From: Saccharothrix luteola
GTDB taxonomy: Bacteria; Actinomycetota; Actinomycetes; Mycobacteriales; Pseudonocardiaceae
Length of the DNA: 64,000 nucleotides
Assembly (NCBI RefSeq): GCF_020859565.1
Contig: NZ_JAJHUO010000027.1
Location: 62,001 to 126,000 of the forward strand
Direction of reading: 5' to 3'
This document shows positions 34,603 to 43,162 of this stretch, piece after piece. The notes under the pieces are model-generated. The model was not told the origin of the DNA. It saw only the letters and a program-made list of their open reading frames with translations, and did no database searches. Both the position numbers and the translations under genes were made by a program. The first letter of the stretch is position 1. Every line of letters begins with the position of its first letter.

Positions 34603-34657
34603 GTGATGACAGTTGCTGACATCGCCTGCTACGGTCGATGTCAGCAACTGACATCAC
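34603..34657. promoter_or_regulatory. Twin dyad operator between tetR-type gene and epimerase gene
   Basis: Two 22-base arms, 34603-34624 and 34636-34657, are reverse complements of each other with a single mismatch, separated by 11 bases. Each arm contains the near-palindrome TGTCAGTTGCTGACA (first arm TGACAGTTGCTGACA), a typical TetR half-site arrangement. The sites lie between the divergent starts at 34589 and 34676. Confidence 0.85.
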
Positions 34658-34675
34658 TCTGGAGGAACGACTCCC

Positions 34676-35584
34676 ATGCGCGTCTTCGTCACCGGTGCCT
34701 CCGGCTGGATCGGCTCGGCCGTCACCGACGAACTGCTCGCCCACGGGCACGAGGTCGTCGGCCTCGCCCGCTCCGACGAGGCCGCCGCCGCCCTGGCGGC
34801 CAAGGGCGCCACCGCCCACCGCGGCAGCCTGGACGACCTCGACAGCCTGGCGTCCGGCGCGGCCGGCGCCGAGGGCGTCATCCACCTGGCCTTCAAGCAC
34901 GACTTCACCGACTACGCCGGCGCGGGCCGCACCGAGCGCGCCGCCACCCGGCGGATGCTCGACGTGCTGGAGGGCAGCGGGCGGCCGTTCCTGATCGCCT
35001 CGGGGCCGGCCTCGGGCGCCACCGGCCGGCCGTTCACCGAGGACGACGCGTCGCCGCACCACGGCGCCGACTCACCGCGCGGCGGCGGCGAGAACCTCGC
35101 CCTGGCCTACGCCGACCGCGGTGTCCGGCCGGTGGCGCTGCGCTTCGCCGCGTCCGTGCACGGCGTGAACGACCACGGCTTCGTCTCGACCATGGCCACG
35201 ATCGCGCGGCAACGCGGTGCGGCGGGCTACCTCGGCGACGGGTCGAACCACTGGCCCGCCGTGCACCGCTCCGACGCCGCACGGCTGGTCCGGCTCGCGC
35301 TGGACCAGGCGCCGGCGGGATCACGGGTGCACGCCGTGGCCGAGGAAGGGCTGCCCATGCGCGACATCGCCGCCGCCCTCGGCGACTACCTGGGCCTACC
35401 CACCGCGTCGGTCGCCCAGGAGGACGCCGAGGCGCACTTCGGCTGGCTCGCGTACTTCGCCGGCCTGGACATGACCGCGTCGAACGCCCGCACCCGCGAG
35501 CTGCTCGGCTGGACGCCGACAGGTCCGACGCTGTTCGAGGACATCGCCGCCGGTGCGTACCCGGTGCCGATCCCTACGCGCTGA
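34676..35584 (+). CDS. NAD-dependent epimerase/dehydratase-family oxidoreductase (extended SDR)
   Basis: A 302-residue protein with the Rossmann motif VTGASGWIGSAV at residue ~5, ARSDEAAAAL (cofactor choice, Arg-Ser suggests NADP), ASGPASG, and PVALRFAASVHG. The family's YxxxK is not obvious: the region reads GGGENLALAY, so the catalytic Tyr may be missing, as in the atypical extended SDRs of the YcfS/'putative NADH-flavin reductase' type. Divergent from and probably controlled by the TetR gene. A GGAGG site stands ahead of ATG 34676. The 3' end overlaps the convergent ATPase gene by 11 bases. Confidence 0.85.
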   Translation: MRVFVTGASGWIGSAVTDELLAHGHEVVGLARSDEAAAALAAKGATAHRGSLDDLDSLASGAAGAEGVIHLAFKHDFTDYAGAGRTERAATRRMLDVLEGSGRPFLIASGPASGATGRPFTEDDASPHHGADSPRGGGENLALAYADRGVRPVALRFAASVHGVNDHGFVSTMATIARQRGAAGYLGDGSNHWPAVHRSDAARLVRLALDQAPAGSRVHAVAEEGLPMRDIAAALGDYLGLPTASVAQEDAEAHFGWLAYFAGLDMTASNARTRELLGWTPTGPTLFEDIAAGAYPVPIPTR

Positions 35585-36398
35585 CGCGCTGCCGCCGCAA
35601 CGGCACGATCAGGGGTGTGTCGGTCTCCGGGTCGGCGATCACCCGGCACGGCAGGCCGAACACGTCCTCCACCAGCTCGGCGGTCACGATGTCGGCCGGC
35701 TTGCCCTGCGCCACCACGCCGACACCGGGCTTCATCGCGATCAGGTGGGTGGCGTAGCGGCACGCCTGGTTCAGGTCGTGCAGCACGGCGACGAGCGTGT
35801 GGTTGCCGTCCTCGTGCAGGTCGGCGCACAGGTCGAGCACCTCGACCTGGTGCGCGATGTCGAGGAACGTGGTCGGCTCGTCCAGCAGCAGGATCGACGT
35901 CTGCTGCGCCAGCACCATGGCCAACCACACGCGTTGCCGCTGCCCGCCCGACAGCTCGTCCACCAGGCGGTCGGCCAGGTCGTGCACGCCGGTCATCCGC
36001 ATCGCGCCGGCGGTGACCTCCTCGTCCTCGACGGACCACTGCCGCAGCAGCCGCTGGTGCGGGTACCGGCCCCGGGCCACGAGTTCGCCGACGGTGATGC
36101 CGCCGGGCGCGATGGAGGTCTGCGGCAGCAGGCCCAGCCGGCGGGCGACCTCCTTGGACCGGTACGCCGAGATCGCCTCGCCGTCGAGGTACACGGTGCC
36201 GGCGCGTGGTTTGAGCATCCGCGCCAACGCCTTGAGCAGGGTGGACTTGCCGCAGGCGTTGGGGCCGACGATGACGGTGAACGAACCGTCCGGGATCTCG
36301 ACGTCCAACCCGGACACGACGACGCGCTCGTCGTAGGACAGCGTCAGGTCCGCACCGCGCAGTCGTCCGGTGGTCGGCTCCGCCTCGGGCACCGTCAC
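35574..36398 (-). CDS. Ferric-siderophore ABC transporter, ATP-binding protein (FecE/FepC-like)
   Basis: A 274-residue ATPase: Walker A GPNACGKST at about residue 41, Q-loop LLPQTSIAPG, signature LSGGQRQRVW and Walker B ILLLDEPTTFLD, followed by VLHDLNQA. The FecE/FepC branch energises uptake of iron-siderophore complexes with two FecCD permeases, encoded just upstream. GTG 36398 overlaps the permease stop (GTGA). It is the last gene of a three-gene operon under an iron box at 38439. No substrate-binding protein gene is in this operon. Confidence 0.92.
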   Translation of the reverse strand: MTVPEAEPTTGRLRGADLTLSYDERVVVSGLDVEIPDGSFTVIVGPNACGKSTLLKALARMLKPRAGTVYLDGEAISAYRSKEVARRLGLLPQTSIAPGGITVGELVARGRYPHQRLLRQWSVEDEEVTAGAMRMTGVHDLADRLVDELSGGQRQRVWLAMVLAQQTSILLLDEPTTFLDIAHQVEVLDLCADLHEDGNHTLVAVLHDLNQACRYATHLIAMKPGVGVVAQGKPADIVTAELVEDVFGLPCRVIADPETDTPLIVPLRRQRVSA

Positions 36399-37423
36399 GT
36401 CGCGCTCCCCTTCCGCCACTCGTGGGCCAGCAGCCACACCAGGTAGAGCCCGCCGATCGCGCCGGTGGCGATGCCGACCGGCAGCTGGGTCGTCGGGAAC
36501 AGCCGTTGCACCGCGAAGTCGCTGACGACCAGCAGCAGACCCCCGGTGAGCGCCGAGGCGGCCAGCCCGGGTCCGGACGCGCCGGTGAGCCGTCGGGCGA
36601 CCTGCGGCGCGGCCAGCGCCACGAAGCTGATCGGCCCGGCGGCGGCCGTGGCGACGGCGGCCAGGCCGACGCTCACCGCGAGCAGCGCCAGGCGGGTCCG
36701 CTCGGCGTTCACCCCGAGGCCGGTCGCGGCGCTGTCGCCCATCTCCAGCAACGCCAACCGCCGACCGAGCGCCAGCGCGCACGGCAGCAGCACGGCCAGC
36801 ACCGCCGCGACCACCTGGGCCTGGTCCCAGCCCCGGTTGTTCAGGCCGCCGACCAGCCACGCCTGCGCGGCCAGCGCGCTCTCCAGGGTGGCCCGCGTGA
36901 GCAGGTAGGAGTTGGCCGCGAGCAGCATCGCGCTCACGCCGATGCCGATGAGCACCAGCCGGAAACCCTGCACGCCCTGCTTGAGCGCCAGCAGGTAGAC
37001 GGCGGTGGACGTGAGCAGGCCGGCGACGGTCGCGCCGAGCGCGGTGGCCGCCATGCTGCCCTGCGCCAGCACGAGGACCGCGATCGCGCCGGTCGCCGCG
37101 CCCTGGGTGAAGCCGATGATGTCGGGGCTGGCCAACGGGTTGCGGGACAGGCTCTGCAGGATCGCGCCGCTGAGCGCGAGCGCCGCGCCGACCAGCAGGC
37201 CGGTGATCAGCCGTGGCAGGCGCAGCGTGAAGACGACGAAGTCGGCGTAGCCGTCGCCCTGCCCGACGAAGGTGGCCAGCACCTCGCCGACGGTGAGCGG
37301 GAAGTCGCCGGTGACCATGGTGGCCACGGCGGCGACGGCGGTCAGCACGGCGATGGCCGCGCTCACGAGCAGGGCGCGTTCGCTGATCCGCAGCGAGACG
37401 GCGGGGGTGCGGATGGTCCTCAC
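36395..37423 (-). CDS. Ferric-siderophore ABC transporter permease (FecCD family), second subunit
   Basis: A 342-residue permease with about ten membrane helices. FecCD hallmarks: LRLPRLITGLLVGAALALSG, SRNPLASPDIIG and GPISFVALAAPQVARRL, ending with LPVGIATGAIGGLYLVWLL. It forms a heterodimer with the product of the preceding gene in the inner membrane. GTG 37423 overlaps the upstream TGA, as in the rest of the operon. Confidence 0.92.
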   Translation of the reverse strand: MRTIRTPAVSLRISERALLVSAAIAVLTAVAAVATMVTGDFPLTVGEVLATFVGQGDGYADFVVFTLRLPRLITGLLVGAALALSGAILQSLSRNPLASPDIIGFTQGAATGAIAVLVLAQGSMAATALGATVAGLLTSTAVYLLALKQGVQGFRLVLIGIGVSAMLLAANSYLLTRATLESALAAQAWLVGGLNNRGWDQAQVVAAVLAVLLPCALALGRRLALLEMGDSAATGLGVNAERTRLALLAVSVGLAAVATAAAGPISFVALAAPQVARRLTGASGPGLAASALTGGLLLVVSDFAVQRLFPTTQLPVGIATGAIGGLYLVWLLAHEWRKGSAT

Positions 37424-38427
37424 AGCGTGGCCAACTTCCGACGCCGGCACAGCGCGATGAACACGGGCGCGCCGATGAACGCGGTGATGATCCCGACCTC
37501 CATCTCCTGCGGCGCGATGACGACGCGGCCGACGATGTCCGAGCCGAGCAGCAGGATCGGCGAGAGCACCGCCGAGTACGCCAGCACCCAGCGCTGGTCG
37601 CTGCCGCCGATCATGCGGGCCACGTGCGGCACGGTCAGGCCGACGAACGCGATCGGCCCGGCGGCGGCGGTCGCGGCGCCCGCCATGAGCGTGACGGCGA
37701 GGACGCCGAACGCGCGCGTGCGGTTGACGTTCGCGCCGAGCGCCTTGCCGGTGTGGTCGCCGAGCGCCAGCACGTTGAGGTTCCGGGCGAGCAGGAACGC
37801 GATCAGGATCCCGGGCAGCACGAACGGCGAGACCTGGCCGATGAGCTCGAAGTCGCGGCCGGCGAGCGAGCCGACGTTCCAGAACCGGAACGAGTCGAAC
37901 GTGTGCGTGAACAGCAGCAGGATCGCCGAGACGTAGGCGTAGAGCACGGCCGTCAGCGCGGCCCCGCTGAGCACCAGCCGGTCGGGGGTGGCCGCGCCCC
38001 GGCCCGCCGCGCCGAGGACGTAGACGACGGTCGCCGTGCCCGCCGCGCCGAGCAGCGCGAACCACACGTACCCGGTGGGGCTGGTGATGCCGAAGAACGC
38101 GATGGCGGACACGATCGCCGCCGCCGCGCCCATGTTCACGCCGAGCAGGCCGGGGTCGGCGAGCGGGTTGCGGGTCAAGGCCTGCATCACGGCGCCGGAC
38201 AGGCCGAGCGCGGCGCCGACCAGCAGCCCGAGCACGGCCCGGGGCACGCGGACGTCGCGGACGATGGCCGCGTCGCCGGTGCCGTCGTCGGCGAGGAGCA
38301 GGGCGAAGGTGTCGGCGAACGGGATGCTCTTGGTGCCGATCCACAGGCTGAGCAGCACGATCAGGCCCAGCACGCCGATCGACACCAGCAGGCCGACCCC
38401 TCGCACCGCGTCGCGCGACACCCGCAC
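37420..38427 (-). CDS. Ferric-siderophore ABC transporter permease (FecCD family), first subunit
   Basis: A 335-residue permease with about ten membrane helices. Family motifs: VRVPRAVLGLLVGAALGLSG, TRNPLADPGLLGVN and GPIAFVGLTVPHVARMIGG. It is the first gene of the importer operon. GTG 38427 lies 11 bases from an IdeR/DmdR-type iron box, so expression should rise when iron is scarce. Confidence 0.92.
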   Translation of the reverse strand: MRVSRDAVRGVGLLVSIGVLGLIVLLSLWIGTKSIPFADTFALLLADDGTGDAAIVRDVRVPRAVLGLLVGAALGLSGAVMQALTRNPLADPGLLGVNMGAAAAIVSAIAFFGITSPTGYVWFALLGAAGTATVVYVLGAAGRGAATPDRLVLSGAALTAVLYAYVSAILLLFTHTFDSFRFWNVGSLAGRDFELIGQVSPFVLPGILIAFLLARNLNVLALGDHTGKALGANVNRTRAFGVLAVTLMAGAATAAAGPIAFVGLTVPHVARMIGGSDQRWVLAYSAVLSPILLLGSDIVGRVVIAPQEMEVGIITAFIGAPVFIALCRRRKLATL

Positions 38428-38438
38428 CTCCTCGAAGT

Positions 38439-38457
38439 TTAGGTAAGGCTAACCGAC
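38439..38457 (-). promoter_or_regulatory. Iron box (IdeR/DmdR1-type operator)
   Basis: TTAGGTAAGGCTAACCGAC matches 16 of 19 positions of the known consensus TTAGGTTAGGCTAACCTAA. It is centred about 20 bases upstream of the first permease gene and also lies within 60 bases of the divergent gene starting at 38496, so it may control both. Confidence 0.85.
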
Positions 38458-38495
38458 ACATCGGCCGAGTCGATCGTCCGGTTAGCCTCGCCGAC

Positions 38496-38972
38496 GTGGA
38501 CGACGAGGCAGCCGCGTGGCGCGGACTGGCGGCGCTGCTGCCGCCCGACCGGGCGAGGGACGTGCTCGAGTGCCGGGACATCGGCGAGCAGGAGGCCGGC
38601 CTCGACCTGCTCGTCACCGGTCTGGTCGACGGTGACGTGGCGATCGGCGGGGACGAGCGGGCGAGCCTCGCGGTCATCGCCGAGGTCTGGGGCGTGCGGG
38701 AGTCTGTCGAACCGACCCTGCGCCGCTGCCGGTCACGCGATGGCGGCCGGGTCCGGGTGGTCGGCGGCGAGCCGGTCGCGGAGGAGGACCTCGTCGTGGT
38801 CCCGTGGCTCGCGTGCACCGGCTGCGATCGCGTCCTCGGCCGCGTGCACCGGCGTGAGCCGTGGGGCGACCTGTCGTACGAGGCGGTGCGCTACGTGCTG
38901 CCGCCGCGACTGTTCGGGCCGGAGGAGGCTTGGGCGGCGTTCACGGCGCTGACCTCCTGCGTCCACCGGTGA
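38496..38972 (+). CDS. Hypothetical acidic protein, divergent from the siderophore importer
   Basis: A 158-residue cytosolic protein from GTG 38496. No domain was recognised. It is acidic in the first half (DDEAAAWRGLAALLPPDRAR, IAVIAEVW-like helix) and has a CTGC cysteine pair at about residue 108 followed by basic RVHRREPWGDLSYEAVRYVL. The proximity to the iron box suggests iron-linked expression, which is inference. The cysteine pair could bind metal but no full motif is visible. Confidence 0.7.
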   Translation: MDDEAAAWRGLAALLPPDRARDVLECRDIGEQEAGLDLLVTGLVDGDVAIGGDERASLAVIAEVWGVRESVEPTLRRCRSRDGGRVRVVGGEPVAEEDLVVVPWLACTGCDRVLGRVHRREPWGDLSYEAVRYVLPPRLFGPEEAWAAFTALTSCVHR

Positions 38973-39002
38973 TCAGCGGCCTCCGGCCGTCCCGGGCGGT
39001 AG

Positions 39003-39407
39003 TCACGCGAGGGCGAGCGCGACGATCGCGACGAGCGCCGGGGTGACTTGCGCGATCGCGCCGACGACCCCGGAGCCCTTGGGGCGGCTCATCGCGAGGC
39101 GGTCCGACACGGCGAGGCCGAGGCCGGCCAGGACCATGAAACCGCACGTGTAGAACACGAGCGCGCGGCCGACCGCTTCGTCGCCCGTGTTGAGCGCGAT
39201 CAGGCCGATGACCGTCCCGGAGCCGAGGAACAGGTTGTACAGGCCGACGTTGAACGACCACAACCGGACCGGCTCGACGTCCTCGGCGGGCACCTTGAAC
39301 ACGCCCCAGTGGACGCCGGGCCGCCGGAACAGCAGCGTCTCCCACACGAACACCAGCACGTGGATCCCCGCCGCCACCCCGGCGGCGACCTGGGCGACGA
39401 CGTTCAC
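39003..39407 (-). CDS. DUF1304 family membrane protein
   Basis: A 134-residue protein with four membrane helices. It shows the DUF1304 pattern: HVLVFVWETLLFRRPGV in helix 1 and FNVGLYNLFLGSGTVIGLIA in helix 2. The start is set by a ribosome site AGGGGAG 8 bases ahead of GTG 39407; the frame continues to an ATG at 39500, but that would overlap the region before the divergent LuxR gene. Function of the family is unknown. Confidence 0.82.
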   Translation of the reverse strand: MNVVAQVAAGVAAGIHVLVFVWETLLFRRPGVHWGVFKVPAEDVEPVRLWSFNVGLYNLFLGSGTVIGLIALNTGDEAVGRALVFYTCGFMVLAGLGLAVSDRLAMSRPKGSGVVGAIAQVTPALVAIVALALA

Positions 39408-39517
39408 GACGACCACTCCCCTGCCTTCATGACCCGACGGTAGGAGCGGTCCGCGACCGCCTGCCATCCCGGAAATGTGGGATGGCCGCGCGGCCGTCAC
39501 CGGCGCATACTCCGGCC

Positions 39518-40558
39518 ATGTGGGAAGGCCGGGCGGTCGGCGCGCGACGCGAGATCGCCGCGCTGGCCGCGGCGGGGCTCGGGGTCGTCGAGCTGCACCG
39601 GGCCGCGATCGACGTGGTCGAGCGGGTCGTGCCGACCGACCTGACCTGCTGGGCGTCGCTCGACCCGGACACCGCCGTGATCAGCACGATGACCAGCGGA
39701 CCGAACCCGATCCCCGCCGAGTACGAGCCGCTGCTGGCGGCCTGCGAGTACGGCGGCGGCGAGCCGCACACGTTCGCCGAGCTGGCCCGCCGCCCGGAGC
39801 CGGTGGCGCGGCTGTCGGACGTGCCGCGCCGCGAGGTGGCCCGCAGCGGCAGGCTCAACGAGGTGTGGCGACCGCTCGGCCTCGGGCACGAGCTGCGCGC
39901 GGTGTTCCGGGTGGACGGCACGTGCTGGGCCGCGGCGGGCATGGTGCGGCGTGGCGAGTTCACCGATCGGGAGGTCGGGTTCGTCGCCTCCATCGCGCCC
40001 GCGCTGGCCGCCGCGACGAGGGTCGCGGCGCGGACCGGCGCCCACCGGGCCGGTGGCGAGCCCGCGATCGTGGTGGTCGGCCCGGACGGCGAGCCGCGTG
40101 CGGCCACGGCCGCCGCCCGGACCTGGCGGGAGGAGCTGGACGCGATCGCGCCCGGCCGGTTCGCGGTGGTGCTGCGCGCCGTGGTGACCGGCGCGCGGGC
40201 GGCGCCGTCCGGCACGTTCCGGGCACGCGTGCGCGACGCGTCCGGCGGCTGGGTCCTGGTGCAGGCCGGCCGGTTGATCGCGGAGGACGACCGCGAGACG
40301 GTGGTGACCGTCGAACGGGCGTCCGGCGGCGAGCTGCTCGGCCTGCTCCTGGCCGCCTACGGCCTCACCGCCCGGGAGCGCGAGGTGTGCCACGAGGTCA
40401 TCGCGGGACGGTCCACTTCGGACATAGCGGCCCGGCTCACCATCTCCGCGCACACCGTGCAGGACCACCTGAAGTCGGTGTTCGGCAAGGTCGACGTGCG
40501 CAGCCGCGGCGAGCTGGTCGCCAAGCTCCGCCCCGAGGAGCACGCGGCCCCGTCATGA
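39518..40558 (+). CDS. LuxR-family transcriptional regulator with GAF-like N-terminal domain
   Basis: A 346-residue regulator. Residues ~1-175 resemble a GAF-type sensor (ELHRAAIDVVERVVPTDLTC, REVGFVASIAPALA). The C-terminal ~65 residues are a LuxR/GerE helix-turn-helix: GLTAREREVCHEVIAGRST, DIAARLTISAHTVQDHLKSV. ATG 39518 is preferred over an in-frame ATG at 39482. It diverges from the DUF1304 gene, its most likely neighbour target. Signal unknown. Confidence 0.87.
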   Translation: MWEGRAVGARREIAALAAAGLGVVELHRAAIDVVERVVPTDLTCWASLDPDTAVISTMTSGPNPIPAEYEPLLAACEYGGGEPHTFAELARRPEPVARLSDVPRREVARSGRLNEVWRPLGLGHELRAVFRVDGTCWAAAGMVRRGEFTDREVGFVASIAPALAAATRVAARTGAHRAGGEPAIVVVGPDGEPRAATAAARTWREELDAIAPGRFAVVLRAVVTGARAAPSGTFRARVRDASGGWVLVQAGRLIAEDDRETVVTVERASGGELLGLLLAAYGLTAREREVCHEVIAGRSTSDIAARLTISAHTVQDHLKSVFGKVDVRSRGELVAKLRPEEHAAPS

Positions 40559-40654
40559 CCCCCGCCTGGTGACCAAGGTGCCGGCGGCCGGCTGAGCGCG
40601 GTGACGTACGGTCGAGCGCTCGACCGCCCACCGCGCGTCCACCGAGGAGACACC

Positions 40655-41563
40655 GTGAAAGCCGTTGTGCTGAACCGCTTCGGCGGTCCCGAGACCCTGC
40701 GCCTCGAGGAGGTCGAACGACCCGAGCCCGGCCCCGGCCAGGTGCGCCTGCGGGTGCGGGCGGTCGGGGTGAACCCGTACGACGCGAAGATCCGTTCCGG
40801 CGCCATGGAAGCCGTCTTCAGCACGCCGCTGCCCACGATCCTCGGCCTCGAAGTCGCGGGCGTGGTCGACGCGGTCGGCTCGGACGTCACCGCCTGGTCG
40901 GTCGGTGACGAGGTGCTCGGCTGGTCCGACACCGGCGCGTACGCCGAGCACGCGTTGGCCACCACGGTCGCGCGCAAGCCCGTAGGGCTGTCGTGGGAGC
41001 ACGCCGTGACGCTGCCCGTGGCCCTGGAGACCACCGACCGCGTGTTCGGCCTGCTCGGCGTCAAGCCGGGCGAGACGCTGCTGGTGCACGGCGCGGCGGG
41101 CGGTGTGGGCACGGTGGCCGTGCAGCTGGGCGTGCTGGCGGGGCTGCGGGTCATCGGCACCGCCGGTCCGGCCAACCAGGAGCACGTCGCCGCGCTCGGC
41201 GCCACGCCGACGACGTACGGCGAGGGCTTGGTGCAGCGGGTGCGCGCGTTGGCGCCCGAGGGCGTGGACGCGGTGTTCGACGTGGCCGGCAAGGGCGCGC
41301 TGCCGGCTTCGATCGAGCTGCGCGGCGGCACGGATCGCATCGTCACCATCGCCGACGGGCAGGCCGCCGCCGAGCTGGGCGTGGTGTTCACCCAGGGCCC
41401 GCCGCGGCGGTCCGCCGAACGCCTGGCCGAAGTCGCCGCTCTCGCCGCGGAGGGCCGGCTCGTCACCACCGTCGGCCGCGCGTTCCCGCTGGCCGACGCC
41501 GCCGAGGCGCACCGGGCCGCCGCCGAGGGCCACGGCCGGGGCAAGCTCGTGCTGACCGCGTGA
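40655..41563 (+). CDS. NADP-dependent alcohol dehydrogenase / quinone oxidoreductase-like (MDR family)
   Basis: A 302-residue medium-chain reductase without the structural-zinc cysteine loop. Seen: NRFGGPETLRLEEVERPEPG at the N-terminus, GLEVAGVVDAVGSDV, and the NADP motif VHGAAGGVGTVAVQLG at about residue 142. The frame is open from 40601, but GTG 40655 has a GAGGAG site and begins with the usual VKAVVLNRF. A stand-alone gene with an unknown electron acceptor. Confidence 0.9.
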   Translation: MKAVVLNRFGGPETLRLEEVERPEPGPGQVRLRVRAVGVNPYDAKIRSGAMEAVFSTPLPTILGLEVAGVVDAVGSDVTAWSVGDEVLGWSDTGAYAEHALATTVARKPVGLSWEHAVTLPVALETTDRVFGLLGVKPGETLLVHGAAGGVGTVAVQLGVLAGLRVIGTAGPANQEHVAALGATPTTYGEGLVQRVRALAPEGVDAVFDVAGKGALPASIELRGGTDRIVTIADGQAAAELGVVFTQGPPRRSAERLAEVAALAAEGRLVTTVGRAFPLADAAEAHRAAAEGHGRGKLVLTA

Positions 41564-41644
41564 ACCCGCCGCCCTCTGGACACTTGGTCACACCTACCTG
41601 TAACACATGGTTAACAAGTACCGGCAGGAGTCCGAGGAGGTCCG

Positions 41645-43144
41645 ATGGCGGCACGGGACATGGATCGGCGCACGCTGCTGCGCCACGCCGGGGCGGCCGG
41701 TGCGGTCGGGGCGCTCTCGACACTGTTCGGTAACGTGCCCGCGATGGGTCAGCCGTCCCCGACTCCGTTCGACCTGCACTTCGCGGTGGCGCACAAGCAC
41801 CGCCCGTTCGACCTCGTCGCACCCCGGTTCGTGCAGTACGACAGCGCGATCACACCACCGCCCACCACCGCGAACACGCTGGTCAGCACCGGTGTGCGGC
41901 CCCGTGCGCCGTTCGGTTCGGTGCTGGTGGAGGTGCAGCGCGCCGAGGGCGTGGTGGTGGCGGGCCTGGCCGGCGGCGGCACGTCCGTGCTCGGCACGCT
42001 CGACGCGACCGCCGGCAAGGCGACGATCGAGGTGACCACCGGCGGTGCCACGACCACGCTGAAGTCCGCCGACGTGCGCGTGACCGGCGCGTTCCGGTTC
42101 GCCGTCGTGGTCAACGAGAACGCGGTCACCGTCCTGGTCGACACCACCGGCACGGGCACGGGCTGGCAACCCGTGCTGACCGAGCGGGACGGCGTGCGCG
42201 CGCTGGTCGACCTGCGGGTGCCCGCAGTGCTGGGCGGCCTCGACTACGTCTACGGCGGACGCGGCGGCGACGTGCGGCTGGGCCGGGTGCGCGCGGGCTA
42301 CTTCGGCCAGGCGGGCGTCCGCGACCCGCACGTGGTGCAGCACGCCGACGGCAGGCCGTTCATCCGCGACGGCAAGCTGTACCTGACCATGACCAACGCC
42401 GGGTTGGGCTTCTTCCAGCAGGCGCACTGGGCGGTGTGGACGATCGACCTGGCCGACCCGTCCCGCCTGGAGCAGGTCGCGATCCTGTTCTTCGAGCGCG
42501 ACGGCGTGGTGCTGGGCGACCACGCCGGGCAGGTCGTGTACGACGACCGCACCGGCCGCTTCATCGTGCTGATGAGCTCGTGGGGCGACTTCGCGTTCCG
42601 GGGCGTGCACATCCGGCACGCCGCGACCACCGCGAACGTGCTGCGCGGCGTGCACGTCCTGCGCACCGAGCGGCTCCCGCTGCCGACCTCCGTCAGCTCG
42701 TGGGACCCGGCCCTGACCCGCGTGAACGACCGCTGGCACCTCGCGTTCGTGGAGAGCGAGGCGCAGCAGCCGGCGTTCGTCTTCCACCCGGCGCTCGCGG
42801 TCGCCGCACCCGGCGCGGACTACACGGCGACGCGGCTGGTCGGCGCGGACACCGCCGTGGACCAGACCGAGGGCACGATCATCCAGCGCGTCGGCCGCGA
42901 GTGGTACCTCTTCGCCAGCGACGGCGACGCGCGCAACTACCCGGTGTACGACCTGGCGATGCACAAGCTGGGCACGCTCGACGCGCCGTACGGCACGAAC
43001 ATCCCGCACCCGATGCTGCTGCCGGTCGGCCGCGAGTGGTGGCTGATCACGTTCGACGGCACGCAGTACGCCGAGCCCGTGCTGGGGTACGGCGGTCACG
43101 GCGACCTGATCGTGATGCGCAGCCCCGCCCCCGGCCGAGGTTAG
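41645..43144 (+). CDS. Tat-exported beta-propeller-like secreted protein, possible glycoside hydrolase
   Basis: A 499-residue protein with a twin-arginine signal (DRRTLLRHAGAAGAVGAL) and a cleavage site near residue 35. The first ~200 residues form a beta-rich domain (FGSVLVEVQRAEG, RFAVVVNENAVTVLVD). From about residue 205 the sequence looks like a five-bladed propeller: VRDPHVVQHADGRPF, DDRTGRFIVLMSSWG, VSSWDPALTRVNDRWHLAFV, and NIPHPMLLPVGREWWLI. This periodic RDPxV/W pattern is reminiscent of GH43/GH117-like enzymes, but no catalytic set can be assigned. GAGGAGG 5 bases ahead of ATG 41645 supports the start. Confidence 0.75.
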   Translation: MAARDMDRRTLLRHAGAAGAVGALSTLFGNVPAMGQPSPTPFDLHFAVAHKHRPFDLVAPRFVQYDSAITPPPTTANTLVSTGVRPRAPFGSVLVEVQRAEGVVVAGLAGGGTSVLGTLDATAGKATIEVTTGGATTTLKSADVRVTGAFRFAVVVNENAVTVLVDTTGTGTGWQPVLTERDGVRALVDLRVPAVLGGLDYVYGGRGGDVRLGRVRAGYFGQAGVRDPHVVQHADGRPFIRDGKLYLTMTNAGLGFFQQAHWAVWTIDLADPSRLEQVAILFFERDGVVLGDHAGQVVYDDRTGRFIVLMSSWGDFAFRGVHIRHAATTANVLRGVHVLRTERLPLPTSVSSWDPALTRVNDRWHLAFVESEAQQPAFVFHPALAVAAPGADYTATRLVGADTAVDQTEGTIIQRVGREWYLFASDGDARNYPVYDLAMHKLGTLDAPYGTNIPHPMLLPVGREWWLITFDGTQYAEPVLGYGGHGDLIVMRSPAPGRG

Positions 43145-43162
43145 CCGGGGGCCGGGCGGGCA

